This document shows, one piece after another, positions 26,958 through 35,138 of a stretch of 64,000 nt of DNA. Source of the DNA: Nocardia sp. NBC_01327 (lineage in GTDB: Bacteria; Actinomycetota; Actinomycetes; Mycobacteriales; Mycobacteriaceae); contig NZ_CP108383.1 in assembly GCF_035958815.1 (NCBI RefSeq), forward strand, positions 2,108,001 to 2,172,000, read 5' to 3'. The notes beneath the pieces were generated by a model. The model saw only the letters and a list, made by a program, of their open reading frames with translations. It searched no databases and was not told the DNA's origin. The position numbers and the translations under genes are program-made. Each line of letters starts with the position of its first letter. Position 1 is the stretch's first letter.

Positions 26958-29311
26958 CGGGCGGCTCCTTCGGTGTCGAAACGGTGGTGCATTCGCGCCC
27001 AGAGCAATTCACCGGTGGTGACCAGCTGGGTGTCCACCGCGGTCGCGGACATGCCGCTGAGGCGGTGCAGTGTTTCCGGAGGGCAGTCGCCCAGCGTACT
27101 GACGGTGCAGCCGGCGGCATCGGCGGTCACCACCACCCGCGCGCGGGATCGGCTGGCATCCAGCATCATTCGGGTCGCGGCCACCAGGTGACCGCGGACC
27201 TCGTCGGGCAGCTCCCGATCTGCGGTCGCGGATTCGACGGTCACCGCCACTCCGCGCCGCTCGGCATCGTCGATACCGGACCGCAGATCCGCGAGCAGCG
27301 GATGACCGACACCGTCGCCCTGGGTGAACAATCGGCGCAGCCGGGCGTATTCGGTGCGGGCGGCGGCGCGCACGGCCGGATCGTCCGGCGCCAGCGTGCC
27401 GTCCGCGAGGCCGCGCAGCAGCGGTGTCAGCTCACTGAGCAACTGCTCGTAGCGGCGGCGGCATTCCAGTTCGGTCATGCGCGCGACCGCCTCGACACTG
27501 CGATCGCGCAGCCGCTCCCGATGCAGCCCGGCCGCCGATCGCGCCACCCGATCCAGGGTTGCGGCGAACCAGGCCACAAAAATCTGCAGAAAGAAGATGG
27601 CGGCGGTGTGATAGCCCAGCACGGTGGCGGTGCTCCACCCGGGAAGTCGCGCCAGCACCAGCCCGCACACCAGCACCCACCAGATGCTCAGCGCCGACAG
27701 TGAAATCAGCGGCCGCAACCGGAAGCCGAGCGCGACCACCGCCCAGCCGGAGGCGCCGATGGACCAGTTGGCGCCGGCCAGCACATCGCCCGCGGGCAGC
27801 AGCGCGGTAAGTGTCAGCGAACCCGCGACCGCGGCGGCCATGAGCGCCAGGGTGGTGCGCTCACGTCGCCGCGGCGAAAGGGCGGCCAGCGCGCACGCGA
27901 CATTCACGGTGACCAGCAGGGCGTTGATCGCGGTGGGAGGGGTCCGCGCTGCCTCGGTCAGCACCGATTGCAGCAGCGTATCGGCGACGGCGATGCCGAC
28001 GATGCCGTAGCCGAAGCTCCTGCCGAGCCGGTCGACACCCGCTGAGGCGGCCGGCTCGTCGAACGAATCATCCGCGGTATCACCGGGTTCGGTGCCGGGC
28101 CAGCTGAGCCTGATTTCGGTGCCCCGCCCGACCGCGCTGGTGACCTCGGCGTCGCCGCCCGTGGCGCGCAGTCGCGCGACGATCGAATTGCGGATGCCGT
28201 AGTGCTCGTTCCCGGGCCGATGGTCGAATCCGATGCCGTCGTCGGTGATGACGATGTGCCCCGGTTCCGCTGTGATGACAACGGCTTTCGCCCGGGCGTG
28301 CCGGTCGATATTGGTGAGCGCCTCCCGCGCGGCGGCGGTGACGGTCCAGGCCACGGTGCTCCCGGTAGGCAGGGGGCCGCTACATCGGAGCGTGACCGGT
28401 GTGGCGCATTCGGCGGTCAGCTTCCGCAGCAGTTCGGCGAGATCGACGCTGGAATCATCACCGGGCGTGGGTATTCCGGCCTCCAGGACGGTGAGGTCGC
28501 GCGCCGCCTGCCGCGCGATGCGCTCCGGATCGGCGGCCGCGCCCTGGCCGACCATCAGCAGGGTGGCGGCGGCGGTGTCGTGCATGACCGCCCACTGTTC
28601 GCGTTCGTAGCTGCGGCGGGCCGCGGCGACATCACTCGCGATGCGCGAATCGGCTGCGGCGGTGACGGTCTGGTCGTGCACGGTGGCGGCATGCAGCATC
28701 AGCCGGCGCTGCCCGATCGCGAGCAGCCACTCCACCAGCAGATAGGCGACCGCCAGATCGGTGAGGAAGCCGATCGGCGTCAGGCCGGGTGTGAAACGGT
28801 TGGCGTGGTAGAGCAGCAGCAGGATCAGCGCGGTCACCGCCGCCGATACCCGCACCCGCTCCGCCATGCCGACCGAGATCACCGTTGCTGCCACAACTTT
28901 CACGTCGATGAGGTTGTCGGTGGCCACACCGGAAGCCGCGACGCTGACCGTGCCGAGCAGATAGATCGACACCACCGCGACATCGGCCGCGGTCCACCAG
29001 GGTCCGATCCGACGGCCCCACAGTCGCGTCGCGGACCACACCGCCAGCAGCACCGTCACCGCGGTGCCCGGCGGCGTGCTCGGTGCTCCGCTCGCCAGGT
29101 GCACCACCGTGAGAAGCAGACAGCAGACGTGCCGGAACCGGATGGCGAGCCACATGGCCTCCTGCGCGACGCCTGCGCGGGTCGGATCGGCGTCGCGTAA
29201 CACCCGGTCAAGGTACCGGACCGTCCGGGAACCAGCATGGCACGGCCGCTCGCCCGCCGCTGTCCGTCGAACGTCCGACAGACACGCCGCACCCGATGCG
29301 GAATCGTTCAT
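26954..29311 (-). CDS. Sensor histidine kinase with two tandem membrane/kinase-like modules
   Basis: About 785 residues, twice a usual NarX-type kinase. The first half has five or six membrane helices, a phosphoacceptor region (EQWAVMHDTAAATLLMVG) and an intact ATPase: AAREALTNIDRHARA (N box), ITDDGIGFD (G1) and a GRGTEIRLSW end. A second membrane block follows (IVGIAVADTLLQSVL through LQIFVAWFAATL). Then comes a second cytoplasmic part (ARMTELECRRRYEQLLSEL onward) with the helical topology of a dimerisation/ATPase unit but without a recognisable N box or DxGxG. The second module is probably non-catalytic. The start is uncertain: ATG 29311 or GTG 29203, neither with a strong ribosome site. 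Confidence 0.8.
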   Translation of the reverse strand: MNDSASGAACLSDVRRTAAGERPCHAGSRTVRYLDRVLRDADPTRAGVAQEAMWLAIRFRHVCCLLLTVVHLASGAPSTPPGTAVTVLLAVWSATRLWGRRIGPWWTAADVAVVSIYLLGTVSVAASGVATDNLIDVKVVAATVISVGMAERVRVSAAVTALILLLLYHANRFTPGLTPIGFLTDLAVAYLLVEWLLAIGQRRLMLHAATVHDQTVTAAADSRIASDVAAARRSYEREQWAVMHDTAAATLLMVGQGAAADPERIARQAARDLTVLEAGIPTPGDDSSVDLAELLRKLTAECATPVTLRCSGPLPTGSTVAWTVTAAAREALTNIDRHARAKAVVITAEPGHIVITDDGIGFDHRPGNEHYGIRNSIVARLRATGGDAEVTSAVGRGTEIRLSWPGTEPGDTADDSFDEPAASAGVDRLGRSFGYGIVGIAVADTLLQSVLTEAARTPPTAINALLVTVNVACALAALSPRRRERTTLALMAAAVAGSLTLTALLPAGDVLAGANWSIGASGWAVVALGFRLRPLISLSALSIWWVLVCGLVLARLPGWSTATVLGYHTAAIFFLQIFVAWFAATLDRVARSAAGLHRERLRDRSVEAVARMTELECRRRYEQLLSELTPLLRGLADGTLAPDDPAVRAAARTEYARLRRLFTQGDGVGHPLLADLRSGIDDAERRGVAVTVESATADRELPDEVRGHLVAATRMMLDASRSRARVVVTADAAGCTVSTLGDCPPETLHRLSGMSATAVDTQLVTTGELLWARMHHRFDTEGAAR

Positions 29312-29421
29312 GGTGCAGGAGGGTGCCGGTCCGGCCGGCACGCACACCGCAATCGCGGCCGTTGGCGGGCGGGGAGCCAACGGCCGCAGACATCCCCGGG
29401 ACGTCAACAACGTAGGTCTAC

Positions 29422-29433
29422 ACTCGTTCGAGT
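29422..29433. promoter_or_regulatory. Dyad upstream of the TetR gene
   Basis: ACTCGTTCGAGT is a dyad with 5-base arms and a TT centre, next to GTAGGTCTAC at 29412-29421. Both lie 35-55 bp before the TetR start, a common autoregulatory position. GTAG/CTAC half-sites also occur in the operator of the paralogous TetR gene at 31130-31153. Confidence 0.4.
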
Positions 29434-29467
29434 CGGAGATTCCGATGGGGAACGGAGGACCTTCCGC

Positions 29468-30160
29468 ATGGCTGACCGCGATAGTTCACGATCCGCTCGC
29501 GGCGAAAGTCCGATCACCCGCGCCGTGGTGCTGGCCGCCGCGCTCGAGATCGTCGATCGCGACGGGGTCGACGGCCTGTCCATGCGCCGGTTGGCCGAGG
29601 CGGTGGGCCGGGATCCGATGGTGATCTATCGGCATGTGCCGAACAAGGCCGCGGTGCTGGACGGTGTTGCCGAAATCGTATTCGCAGAGCTGACCGTCGA
29701 TGCCACCGACGCCGACTGGGCCGCTCGACTACGCGTGGTCGCCCGCGACTTCCGCCAACTGGCGCTGGCTCATCCGCGGGTGGTTCCGGTGCTGGTGACC
29801 CGGCCGCTGGCCACGCCGCTGGGATTGCGGCCCAAGGCCGTGGTGCGCCCGCTCGAAGACATTCTGGAGTTGCTCACCAATGCCGGATTCTCCGGCGCGG
29901 AGGCGCTGCACATCTACCGTGCGCTCTTCGGCTTCCTCTACGGGCATGTGCTCAATGAATTGCAGGAGGTCGTGGAGCGCCCGGAGGAGACGGACGAGGT
30001 ATTGCGGCTCGGCCTCTACCGGCTGCCGATCGAGGAGTTCCCGCTGGTGCGCGAACTGGCCCCGGTGCTGGCGGCATACGACGGTGAGGCCGAGCTCGAG
30101 CGCGGTCTCGATATCCTGCTGACCGGACTCAGCGCGACGCTGTCCGGTCCGAAGCGCTGA
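29468..30160 (+). CDS. TetR-family regulator (paralogue A)
   Basis: 230 residues. The HTH reads AVVLAAALEIVDRDGVDGLSMRRLAEAVGRDPMVIYRHVPNKAAVLDGV in function order: helix 2 with SMRRLAEAVG and recognition helix with PMVIYRHV. The TetR_C region includes LHIYRALFGFLYGHVLNELQE. It is strongly similar along its length to the convergent gene 30129-31094, and their 3' ends overlap by 32 bp. ATG 29468 follows GGAACGGAGG at nine to ten bases. It diverges from the two-component operon. Target unknown. Confidence 0.85.
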   Translation: MADRDSSRSARGESPITRAVVLAAALEIVDRDGVDGLSMRRLAEAVGRDPMVIYRHVPNKAAVLDGVAEIVFAELTVDATDADWAARLRVVARDFRQLALAHPRVVPVLVTRPLATPLGLRPKAVVRPLEDILELLTNAGFSGAEALHIYRALFGFLYGHVLNELQEVVERPEETDEVLRLGLYRLPIEEFPLVRELAPVLAAYDGEAELERGLDILLTGLSATLSGPKR

Positions 30161-31094
30161 GCCCTGCGTCAGACGTGCCCAGCCCTGCGTCAGACGTGCT
30201 GGGCCGTGGGTCAGACGTGCTGGGCCGCGCGACGGCTCCGCCTTCGGAGTCCCAGCGGTGCTGTGCCGCAACGGTTTCGGCGTCGAGTGCGGGTCGCAGC
30301 GGGTGAGCTTGCGCTGCTTGGCGATTCGCCCTGGTGATCGGGTCCTGTGCCATGATCGATGCTCCTTCCTCGGATACTGACATGGTGGTGGTGAGGCCGG
30401 CGAGCAGAATGTCGAGCCCGCGTTCGAGCTCGGTCGCGCCGTCGTAGTTCGCCAGCTCCGAGGCGAGGCCGCGCAGGAGCGGGAACTCGCCGATGGGCAA
30501 GCGCTGCAGGCCCAATCGCAACAGGTCGGTGGTCTCCTCGGGGTGTTCCACGATTTCCTGGAGTTCGGTGAGGATGTGGCCGTGCAGGAAGCCGAACAGG
30601 GCGCGGTAGATGTGCAGGGCGTCCGCACTGCTGAAATCGGCGCCGGTGAGCAGTTCGAGGATGTGTTCCACCGGTCGCAGGGTGCCCAGCGGCCGTAGCG
30701 CGAACGGGGTCGCGAGGGGGTGGGTCACCAAGAGCGGCACCGTATTCGGGTGGGCGACGGCGAGCTTGCGGAAATCTCGTGCGATCCTGCGCAATTGGTG
30801 ACGCCAGTCCGGATCGGTGGTGTCGACCGTCAGCTGTTCGAGTACGAGTTCGACGACCCCGTCCAGCAGTGCCGCCTTGTTCGCGGCGTGCCGGTAGAGC
30901 ACCATCGGGTCCCGGTCGAGGGCCTGGCCGAGGCGTCGCATGGAGAGGCGGTCGATGCTGTCGCGGTCGATGATCTCCAGCGCGGCCGTCAGCATGACGA
31001 TCCGGGTCAGCGGTGTGATCCCGGCCTTCTCGTGATCGGGGCGATCTGCCGCGGGGTCCGGGGGACCGGGCGGTCCGGCTCTGATCCGGTTCAT
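30129..31094 (-). CDS. TetR-family regulator (paralogue B) with an unusual C-terminal extension
   Basis: 321 residues. Residues 1-240 match paralogue A closely: LSMRRLGQALDRDPMVLYRH, LHIYRALFGFLHGHILTELQE and ELERGLDILLAGL. Paralogue A ends at that point, but this frame continues for about 80 residues. The extension starts after MSVSEE and ends in 7-residue repeats (STSDPRP, STSDAGL, GTSDAGL, SASDRTA) from a 21-bp DNA repeat. Inside the extension an ATG at 30353 is preceded by AGGAAGGAG at eight bases, suggesting a once separate gene fused in frame. The start at 31094 has GGGAGGG seven bases upstream. It diverges from the fatty acid desaturase gene and is its likely repressor. Confidence 0.82.
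   Translation of the reverse strand: MNRIRAGPPGPPDPAADRPDHEKAGITPLTRIVMLTAALEIIDRDSIDRLSMRRLGQALDRDPMVLYRHAANKAALLDGVVELVLEQLTVDTTDPDWRHQLRRIARDFRKLAVAHPNTVPLLVTHPLATPFALRPLGTLRPVEHILELLTGADFSSADALHIYRALFGFLHGHILTELQEIVEHPEETTDLLRLGLQRLPIGEFPLLRGLASELANYDGATELERGLDILLAGLTTTMSVSEEGASIMAQDPITRANRQAAQAHPLRPALDAETVAAQHRWDSEGGAVARPSTSDPRPSTSDAGLGTSDAGLSASDRTASR
30161..30223. repeat. Tandem repeat, three units of 21 bp
   Basis: Units 30161-30181, 30182-30202 and 30203-30223 share GCC(C/G)TG(C/G)GTCAGACGTGC. Being a multiple of three, the repeat keeps the minus-strand frame and codes a 7-residue Ser/Asp repeat at the end of TetR paralogue B. It starts directly after the stop codon of paralogue A. 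Confidence 0.85.
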
Positions 31095-31129
31095 CGTGAG
31101 CGCCCTCCCGGTCGGAGAAAAACTTCTGC

Positions 31130-31153
31130 CTACGGCGTAACTCTACGCTGTAG
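31130..31153. promoter_or_regulatory. TetR-type operator between TetR paralogue B and the desaturase gene
   Basis: CTACGGCGTA (31130-31139), spacer ACTC, TACGCTGTAG (31144-31153) is an inverted repeat with 9 of 10 matching positions. It lies 36 bp before the TetR start and 100 bp before the desaturase start, an ideal place for control of both divergent genes. Confidence 0.6.
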
Positions 31154-31252
31154 ACACGCATTGTAGATTAGGGTTACGCTGGGGTGACGCTGGCATCGCC
31201 GCCGGATTGTCGATCCGTCCGAGGCGAGCTCAGGAATTCGAGGACATGACGA

Positions 31253-32488
31253 ATGGCAATCACGCAGGTCGCTGTTTACGCGCATTTGAGCCCGGAGGAT
31301 GTCGAGGCATTCGGGTTGGAGCTCGATGCGATTCGTCGTGATATCGAGGAGCGGCGCGGTACGAAAGACGCCGCCTACATCCGGCGCACGATCGGCTTTC
31401 AGCGCATTCTCGATGTGACGGCCCGTCTGGTCATCGCCTGCAGCAGCACCAAGCGCGGCTGGCTGCTGGGGACGACCGCCCTGGCGGCGGCCAAGAGCAT
31501 CGAGAACATGGAGATCGGCCACAATGTGTGCCACGGCCAATGGGATTGGATGAACGATCCCGAAATACATTCCAGCACTTGGGAATGGGATATGGCCGGC
31601 GTCTCCGCGCAGTGGCGCTATTCGCACAACTATCGCCATCACGTGTTCACCAATGTCATCGGCATCGACGACGATATCGGTTTCGGCGTCATCCGGATCA
31701 CCCGCGATCAGCAGTGGCATCCGCGGTCGCTGCTGCAACCGCTGCAAAACCTTTTGCTGGCAGCCACATTCGAGTGGGGCATCGCCCTGCACGGTCTGTA
31801 CTCCGAACACGAGCGCGCGGCCGACGACATCGAGAAGTCCGCTCAGACAAAGGCTTTCCTCGGCAAGATCGTGCGGCAGGCCGGTAAGGACTATCTGCTC
31901 TTCCCGGTGCTGAGCGGCCGGCACTGGCGGCGCACCCTCACCGCCGATATCTCCGCCAATGTGCTGCGCAACCTGTGGGCCTATGTGGTCATCTTCTGCG
32001 GCCACTTCCCCGACGGCGCGGAGAAATTCACGCCCGAGGCGATCGAGGACGAGACCAAACCGGAGTGGTATCTGCGGCAGATGCTCGGCACCGCGAACTT
32101 CGACGCGGGCCCGGTGCTCGGCTTCATGAGCGGGCACCTTTCGCACCAGATCGAACACCACCTGTTCCCCGACCTGCCCAGCAATCGGTACCCCGAGATC
32201 GCCGTCCGGGTGCGAGCGCTGTGCGATAAATACGACCTCCCGTACACCACCGGCTCCCTGCCCCGGCAGTACCTGCTGACCCTCCGCACCATCCACAAGT
32301 TGGCACTGCCCGACTCCATGCTGCTCGCCACCTCCGACGACGCCCCCGAGACCTCCTCCGAACGCAAATTCGGCCCGCACCCCGCAACCGCCGTCGATGC
32401 GCCCACCGGCCGCCGCGGCCTGCGCACCGCGCTCGCCGAACGCGCCGGGCACCGGCGGATTCGCCGCGCGCGAGCAGCACAGGCGTAA
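31253..32488 (+). CDS. Membrane fatty acid desaturase (DesA3-like)
   Basis: 411 residues. The three histidine boxes of the acyl-lipid/acyl-CoA desaturase family are intact: GHNVCHGQW (HxxxH), HNYRHHVF (HxxHH) and HQIEHHLFPDLP (HxxHH). Hydrophobic segments lie between box 2 and box 3. It should insert a double bond in a long-chain acyl group in the membrane using a di-iron centre. No reductase or ferredoxin gene is adjacent. The last 60 residues are basic and probably disordered. Expression is likely governed by the divergent TetR and the operator at 31130-31153. Confidence 0.88.
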   Translation: MAITQVAVYAHLSPEDVEAFGLELDAIRRDIEERRGTKDAAYIRRTIGFQRILDVTARLVIACSSTKRGWLLGTTALAAAKSIENMEIGHNVCHGQWDWMNDPEIHSSTWEWDMAGVSAQWRYSHNYRHHVFTNVIGIDDDIGFGVIRITRDQQWHPRSLLQPLQNLLLAATFEWGIALHGLYSEHERAADDIEKSAQTKAFLGKIVRQAGKDYLLFPVLSGRHWRRTLTADISANVLRNLWAYVVIFCGHFPDGAEKFTPEAIEDETKPEWYLRQMLGTANFDAGPVLGFMSGHLSHQIEHHLFPDLPSNRYPEIAVRVRALCDKYDLPYTTGSLPRQYLLTLRTIHKLALPDSMLLATSDDAPETSSERKFGPHPATAVDAPTGRRGLRTALAERAGHRRIRRARAAQA

Positions 32489-32617
32489 ACAGGCAATTCG
32501 CCTGGATCGGCCCTTCTGAACGCCCTTTCCGGCCTGACCGTCGAGCCTGGTCAAGGGGCGTAGCAGTGCGTCGCCGTGATCATCGGCTGGGTGCTGTCGT
32601 GACCGAGAACCGCCGGG

Positions 32618-33259
32618 CTAGCGCTCGAGCTTGGCGGCGAGGCGGGTTTTCACCGCGGGCCAGTCGGTGGCGGTGATGCTGAACAGGACCGAGTCGCGGA
32701 TCCAGCCGTCGCGCATGACCATGTGGCTGCGGAGGATTCCCTCCTGGGTGGCTCCCAGGCGGGCGATTGCGGCCCGGGACGTGGTGTTGCGGAAGTCGGT
32801 GAGGAATTCGACGCGGTTGAGGGCTTCCGCTTCGAAGGCGCGGGTGAGCATCAGGAGCTTGGCTTCGGTGTTGACGGGTGTGCGCTGAAAGGATTCGGCG
32901 ATGAAGGTGGCGCCGATTTCTGTGCGCCGGTGGGGGAGAACGATATTCATGAAACGGGTGGTTCCGGCGATCTTGCCGGAGGCGAGGTCGATGGTCGCGA
33001 ATGGCAGCTGGGTTCCGGCTTCCCTTGCGGCCAGGGCATCTTCGATGAAACGGCCGACACCCTCGGGCTCCGGAACCAGCGTCACCGCCAGTTCCCACAG
33101 CCTGCCGTCGCTGAACGCCGCACACAGGCCGTCATGGTGTTCGGGGCCCAGCGGCTCGAGGCGGACGTGCGTGCCCTCCAGCACTGCCGGGCGCAGGCGG
33201 GCGGGGCTGTCGGTGGACGGTTCGCGGGTCGGCTGATGCTGCGGCATGGTCGTCATCAT
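32618..33259 (-). CDS. GNAT-family N-acetyltransferase (RimJ/RimL type)
   Basis: About 213 residues. The layout matches Acetyltransf_3: LEGTHVRLEPLGPEHHDGL early, IAGTTRFMNI in the core strand, EIGATFIAESFQRTPVNTEAKLLMLTRAFE with the acetyl-CoA helix, and RNTTSRAAIARLGATQEGILRSHMVMRDG at the end. This class often acetylates small-molecule amines or ribosomal protein N termini. Start candidates are ATG 33259, 33256 and 33247, none with a good ribosome site. It diverges from the P450 gene across about 80 bp. Confidence 0.83.
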   Translation of the reverse strand: MMTTMPQHQPTREPSTDSPARLRPAVLEGTHVRLEPLGPEHHDGLCAAFSDGRLWELAVTLVPEPEGVGRFIEDALAAREAGTQLPFATIDLASGKIAGTTRFMNIVLPHRRTEIGATFIAESFQRTPVNTEAKLLMLTRAFEAEALNRVEFLTDFRNTTSRAAIARLGATQEGILRSHMVMRDGWIRDSVLFSITATDWPAVKTRLAAKLER

Positions 33260-33339
33260 GCCGAGTCCGGGACCGTGCCACCCAAGGTGGGCGTGGTTCC
33301 GGTCGAGACCTGTTGGGCTGCTTGGGAGATGATGGATGC

Positions 33340-34509
33340 GTGTTGAGCATCTTCGATGAGGAATTCGCGCGGGACCCGTGGCCGGTGCTGCAGTCGCTGC
33401 GGGAGGGCGGCGGTGTGCATCGAGTGGCGACACCGGACGGGCCGCCCGCATGGCTGGTGACGCGCTACGCGGATGTGCGGGACGGATTGCTCGACGACCG
33501 GCTGTCCACGAATATGCGATACAGCCGGGGCGAGGACTATCGCGGGTTCGCGGTTCCGCCGCCGCTGGATGTCTTCCAGCGCAGCGAGCCGGAGGAATGG
33601 GGGCGACTGCGCAGCCGGGTGGTCGGTGAGCTGCGACTGGCCGGGGAATGGACCGAAAGGGCCGCACTGCTGGTCGGGAAGACCCTGGCCGAACTCGACG
33701 GTGTGACCGAATTCGATTTTGTCGAGCGCGTCGCGCTGCCGCTGCCCGCCGTGATTGTCGCGGAACTACTGGGGTTGCCCGATACCGAGCGGGATGCGTT
33801 GGCGGCGTGGGCGAATGCCACACTGCGCCCGGATTCCCTGCCGCGGGCCCGGGATACGCTGGCGGCAATGCAGCAGATCATCACCGCTGTCATCGCGCGC
33901 GGCCTGCGGGACGGCGAGGAGACGATGCTCGGCCGACTGGTGCGCGCCGAGATCGGCAGTGGGGGAGGGGATTCCGGGGATCTCGCCGGATTGCTGTTCT
34001 ATCTGCTGTTCGTCTTCTACGAGGTGCTGATGGATGTGCTCGCCGGGGCGGTGCTCGTCCTCTCCGGCAGGCCCGGCCAGCTCGCGGAGATGATGTCGGC
34101 CCCCGATCGGTCCGGTCCGGTCGATGAATTGCTGCGCTTCCTGTCGCCGCAGGTGCTGGCGGGGCCGCGGTTCGCGGTCACCGATCTGCAGATCGGCGGT
34201 CAGCCGATCGAGGCGGGGCAGACGGTGCTGCTGTGCCTGGCGTCGGCGAATCACGATCCGGAGCGGTTCTCCGACCCGGCGGAATTGGAGGTGTGGCGCG
34301 CTCCCAATCCGCATGTGGCACTGGGTCATGGCGCGCACGCGTGTGTCGGCGCCGGATTGCTGCGGCCGGTGCTCGCGTCCGTGCTCGTGCAGATCTACAC
34401 CCGGTGGCCGAAATTGCATGCGACCATTGATGATCGGGACGTGCCCTGGCGATCGGGCTTCCGCCATCGCGGGCCGCTCACACTGCCGGTGCGAGCGGAG
34501 GTGAGCTGA
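33340..34509 (+). CDS. Cytochrome P450 with an atypical I-helix
   Basis: 389 residues from GTG 33340 (GGGAG upstream), a normal bacterial P450 length. The heme loop GHGAHACVGAGLLRP carries the Cys ligand and the ExxR is in VDELLRFLSPQ. The region that should hold the I-helix (A/G)Gx(D/E)T(T/S) reads LLFYLLFVFYEVLMDVLAGAVLVL in segments, with no Thr and no acid-alcohol pair. That pair normally delivers protons for oxygen activation. The protein may use another proton route, bind without monooxygenation, or act as a peroxygenase or isomerase. No ferredoxin is adjacent. Followed by a terminator. Confidence 0.82.
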   Translation: MLSIFDEEFARDPWPVLQSLREGGGVHRVATPDGPPAWLVTRYADVRDGLLDDRLSTNMRYSRGEDYRGFAVPPPLDVFQRSEPEEWGRLRSRVVGELRLAGEWTERAALLVGKTLAELDGVTEFDFVERVALPLPAVIVAELLGLPDTERDALAAWANATLRPDSLPRARDTLAAMQQIITAVIARGLRDGEETMLGRLVRAEIGSGGGDSGDLAGLLFYLLFVFYEVLMDVLAGAVLVLSGRPGQLAEMMSAPDRSGPVDELLRFLSPQVLAGPRFAVTDLQIGGQPIEAGQTVLLCLASANHDPERFSDPAELEVWRAPNPHVALGHGAHACVGAGLLRPVLASVLVQIYTRWPKLHATIDDRDVPWRSGFRHRGPLTLPVRAEVS

Positions 34510-34512
34510 TGA

Positions 34513-34540
34513 ATGGGGCGAGCAGCTTTGGTCGCCCCAT
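34513..34540 (+). terminator. Hairpin terminator after the P450 gene
   Basis: ATGGGGCGA (34513-34521) pairs exactly with TCGCCCCAT (34532-34540) around a 10-nt loop, 4 bp after the P450 stop. It isolates the P450 from the downstream three-gene unit. Confidence 0.7.
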
Positions 34541-34679
34541 CCTGGACTTCGCACCTGAACGCTCTCGGATACCGCTGCCCTCCCCTTCGGAGGCAGCGAT
34601 ATCGGCGATCGATAACGAAGTAGGCACGAGTATATGATCGAGCTCACCTCGACTGTCAACTGCAGGAGACAAGATTAGA

Positions 34680-35135
34680 ATGGTTGCCGCACAAGAGCAT
34701 CCGTTCACCAGTGCTCTCAACAGTCTGATCGGCGGTATGCATCCGCCCGTGACCAGGGACGGCCGTGACGTGGAGATCACGCACCGGGCACTGGCCGAGG
34801 ATATTCACAGCAGCACGGGCGTCGGTCTCTCGGCGAACTATCTGTGGAAGCTGCGGACCGGGCAGACGGTGAACCCATCGTTCGAAACGCTGGAGGCGCT
34901 GCGCCTGTACTTCGGCCTGGACAGTCTCGATCCGCTCACCAATCCCGAGCTCGCCGTGGCGCGCGGCCGCGAGTTGGCATTGGTCAACGCGCTCAAGGGA
35001 AAAGCCGAAGGCGCGGCGCTCGAACTGGTGCTGCGCGACGGGCTGGCCCACGGTACGGTGCGGGCCGACACCATCGCGGCCATGCTCGATGTGCTGCGGC
35101 GCATCGAGTCGGAGAACTACGGGGAAGACTTGTGA
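34680..35135 (+). CDS. EspR-like helix-turn-helix protein
   Basis: 151 residues. The HTH core, ALAEDIHSSTGVGLSANYLWKLRTGQ then NPSFETLEALRLYFGL in order (residues about 38-80), resembles the XRE-type HTH of EspR and Lsr2-era nucleoid regulators in actinobacteria, with the SANYLWKLRTG recognition helix. The C-terminal helices (residues 95-150) may mediate dimerisation. It is the first of three closely spaced genes followed by a metallopeptidase and a membrane protein; spacing to the next is 3 bp. A role as DNA-binding repressor cleaved or antagonised by the peptidase is inferred from ImmR/ImmA and DdrO/IrrE pairs. Confidence 0.75.
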   Translation: MVAAQEHPFTSALNSLIGGMHPPVTRDGRDVEITHRALAEDIHSSTGVGLSANYLWKLRTGQTVNPSFETLEALRLYFGLDSLDPLTNPELAVARGRELALVNALKGKAEGAALELVLRDGLAHGTVRADTIAAMLDVLRRIESENYGEDL

Positions 35136-35138
35136 GCC

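Noticed and set aside
30161..30223. 21-bp repeats as a CRISPR array
   Set aside because: Units are contiguous without spacers and keep a reading frame; they are a coding tandem repeat.
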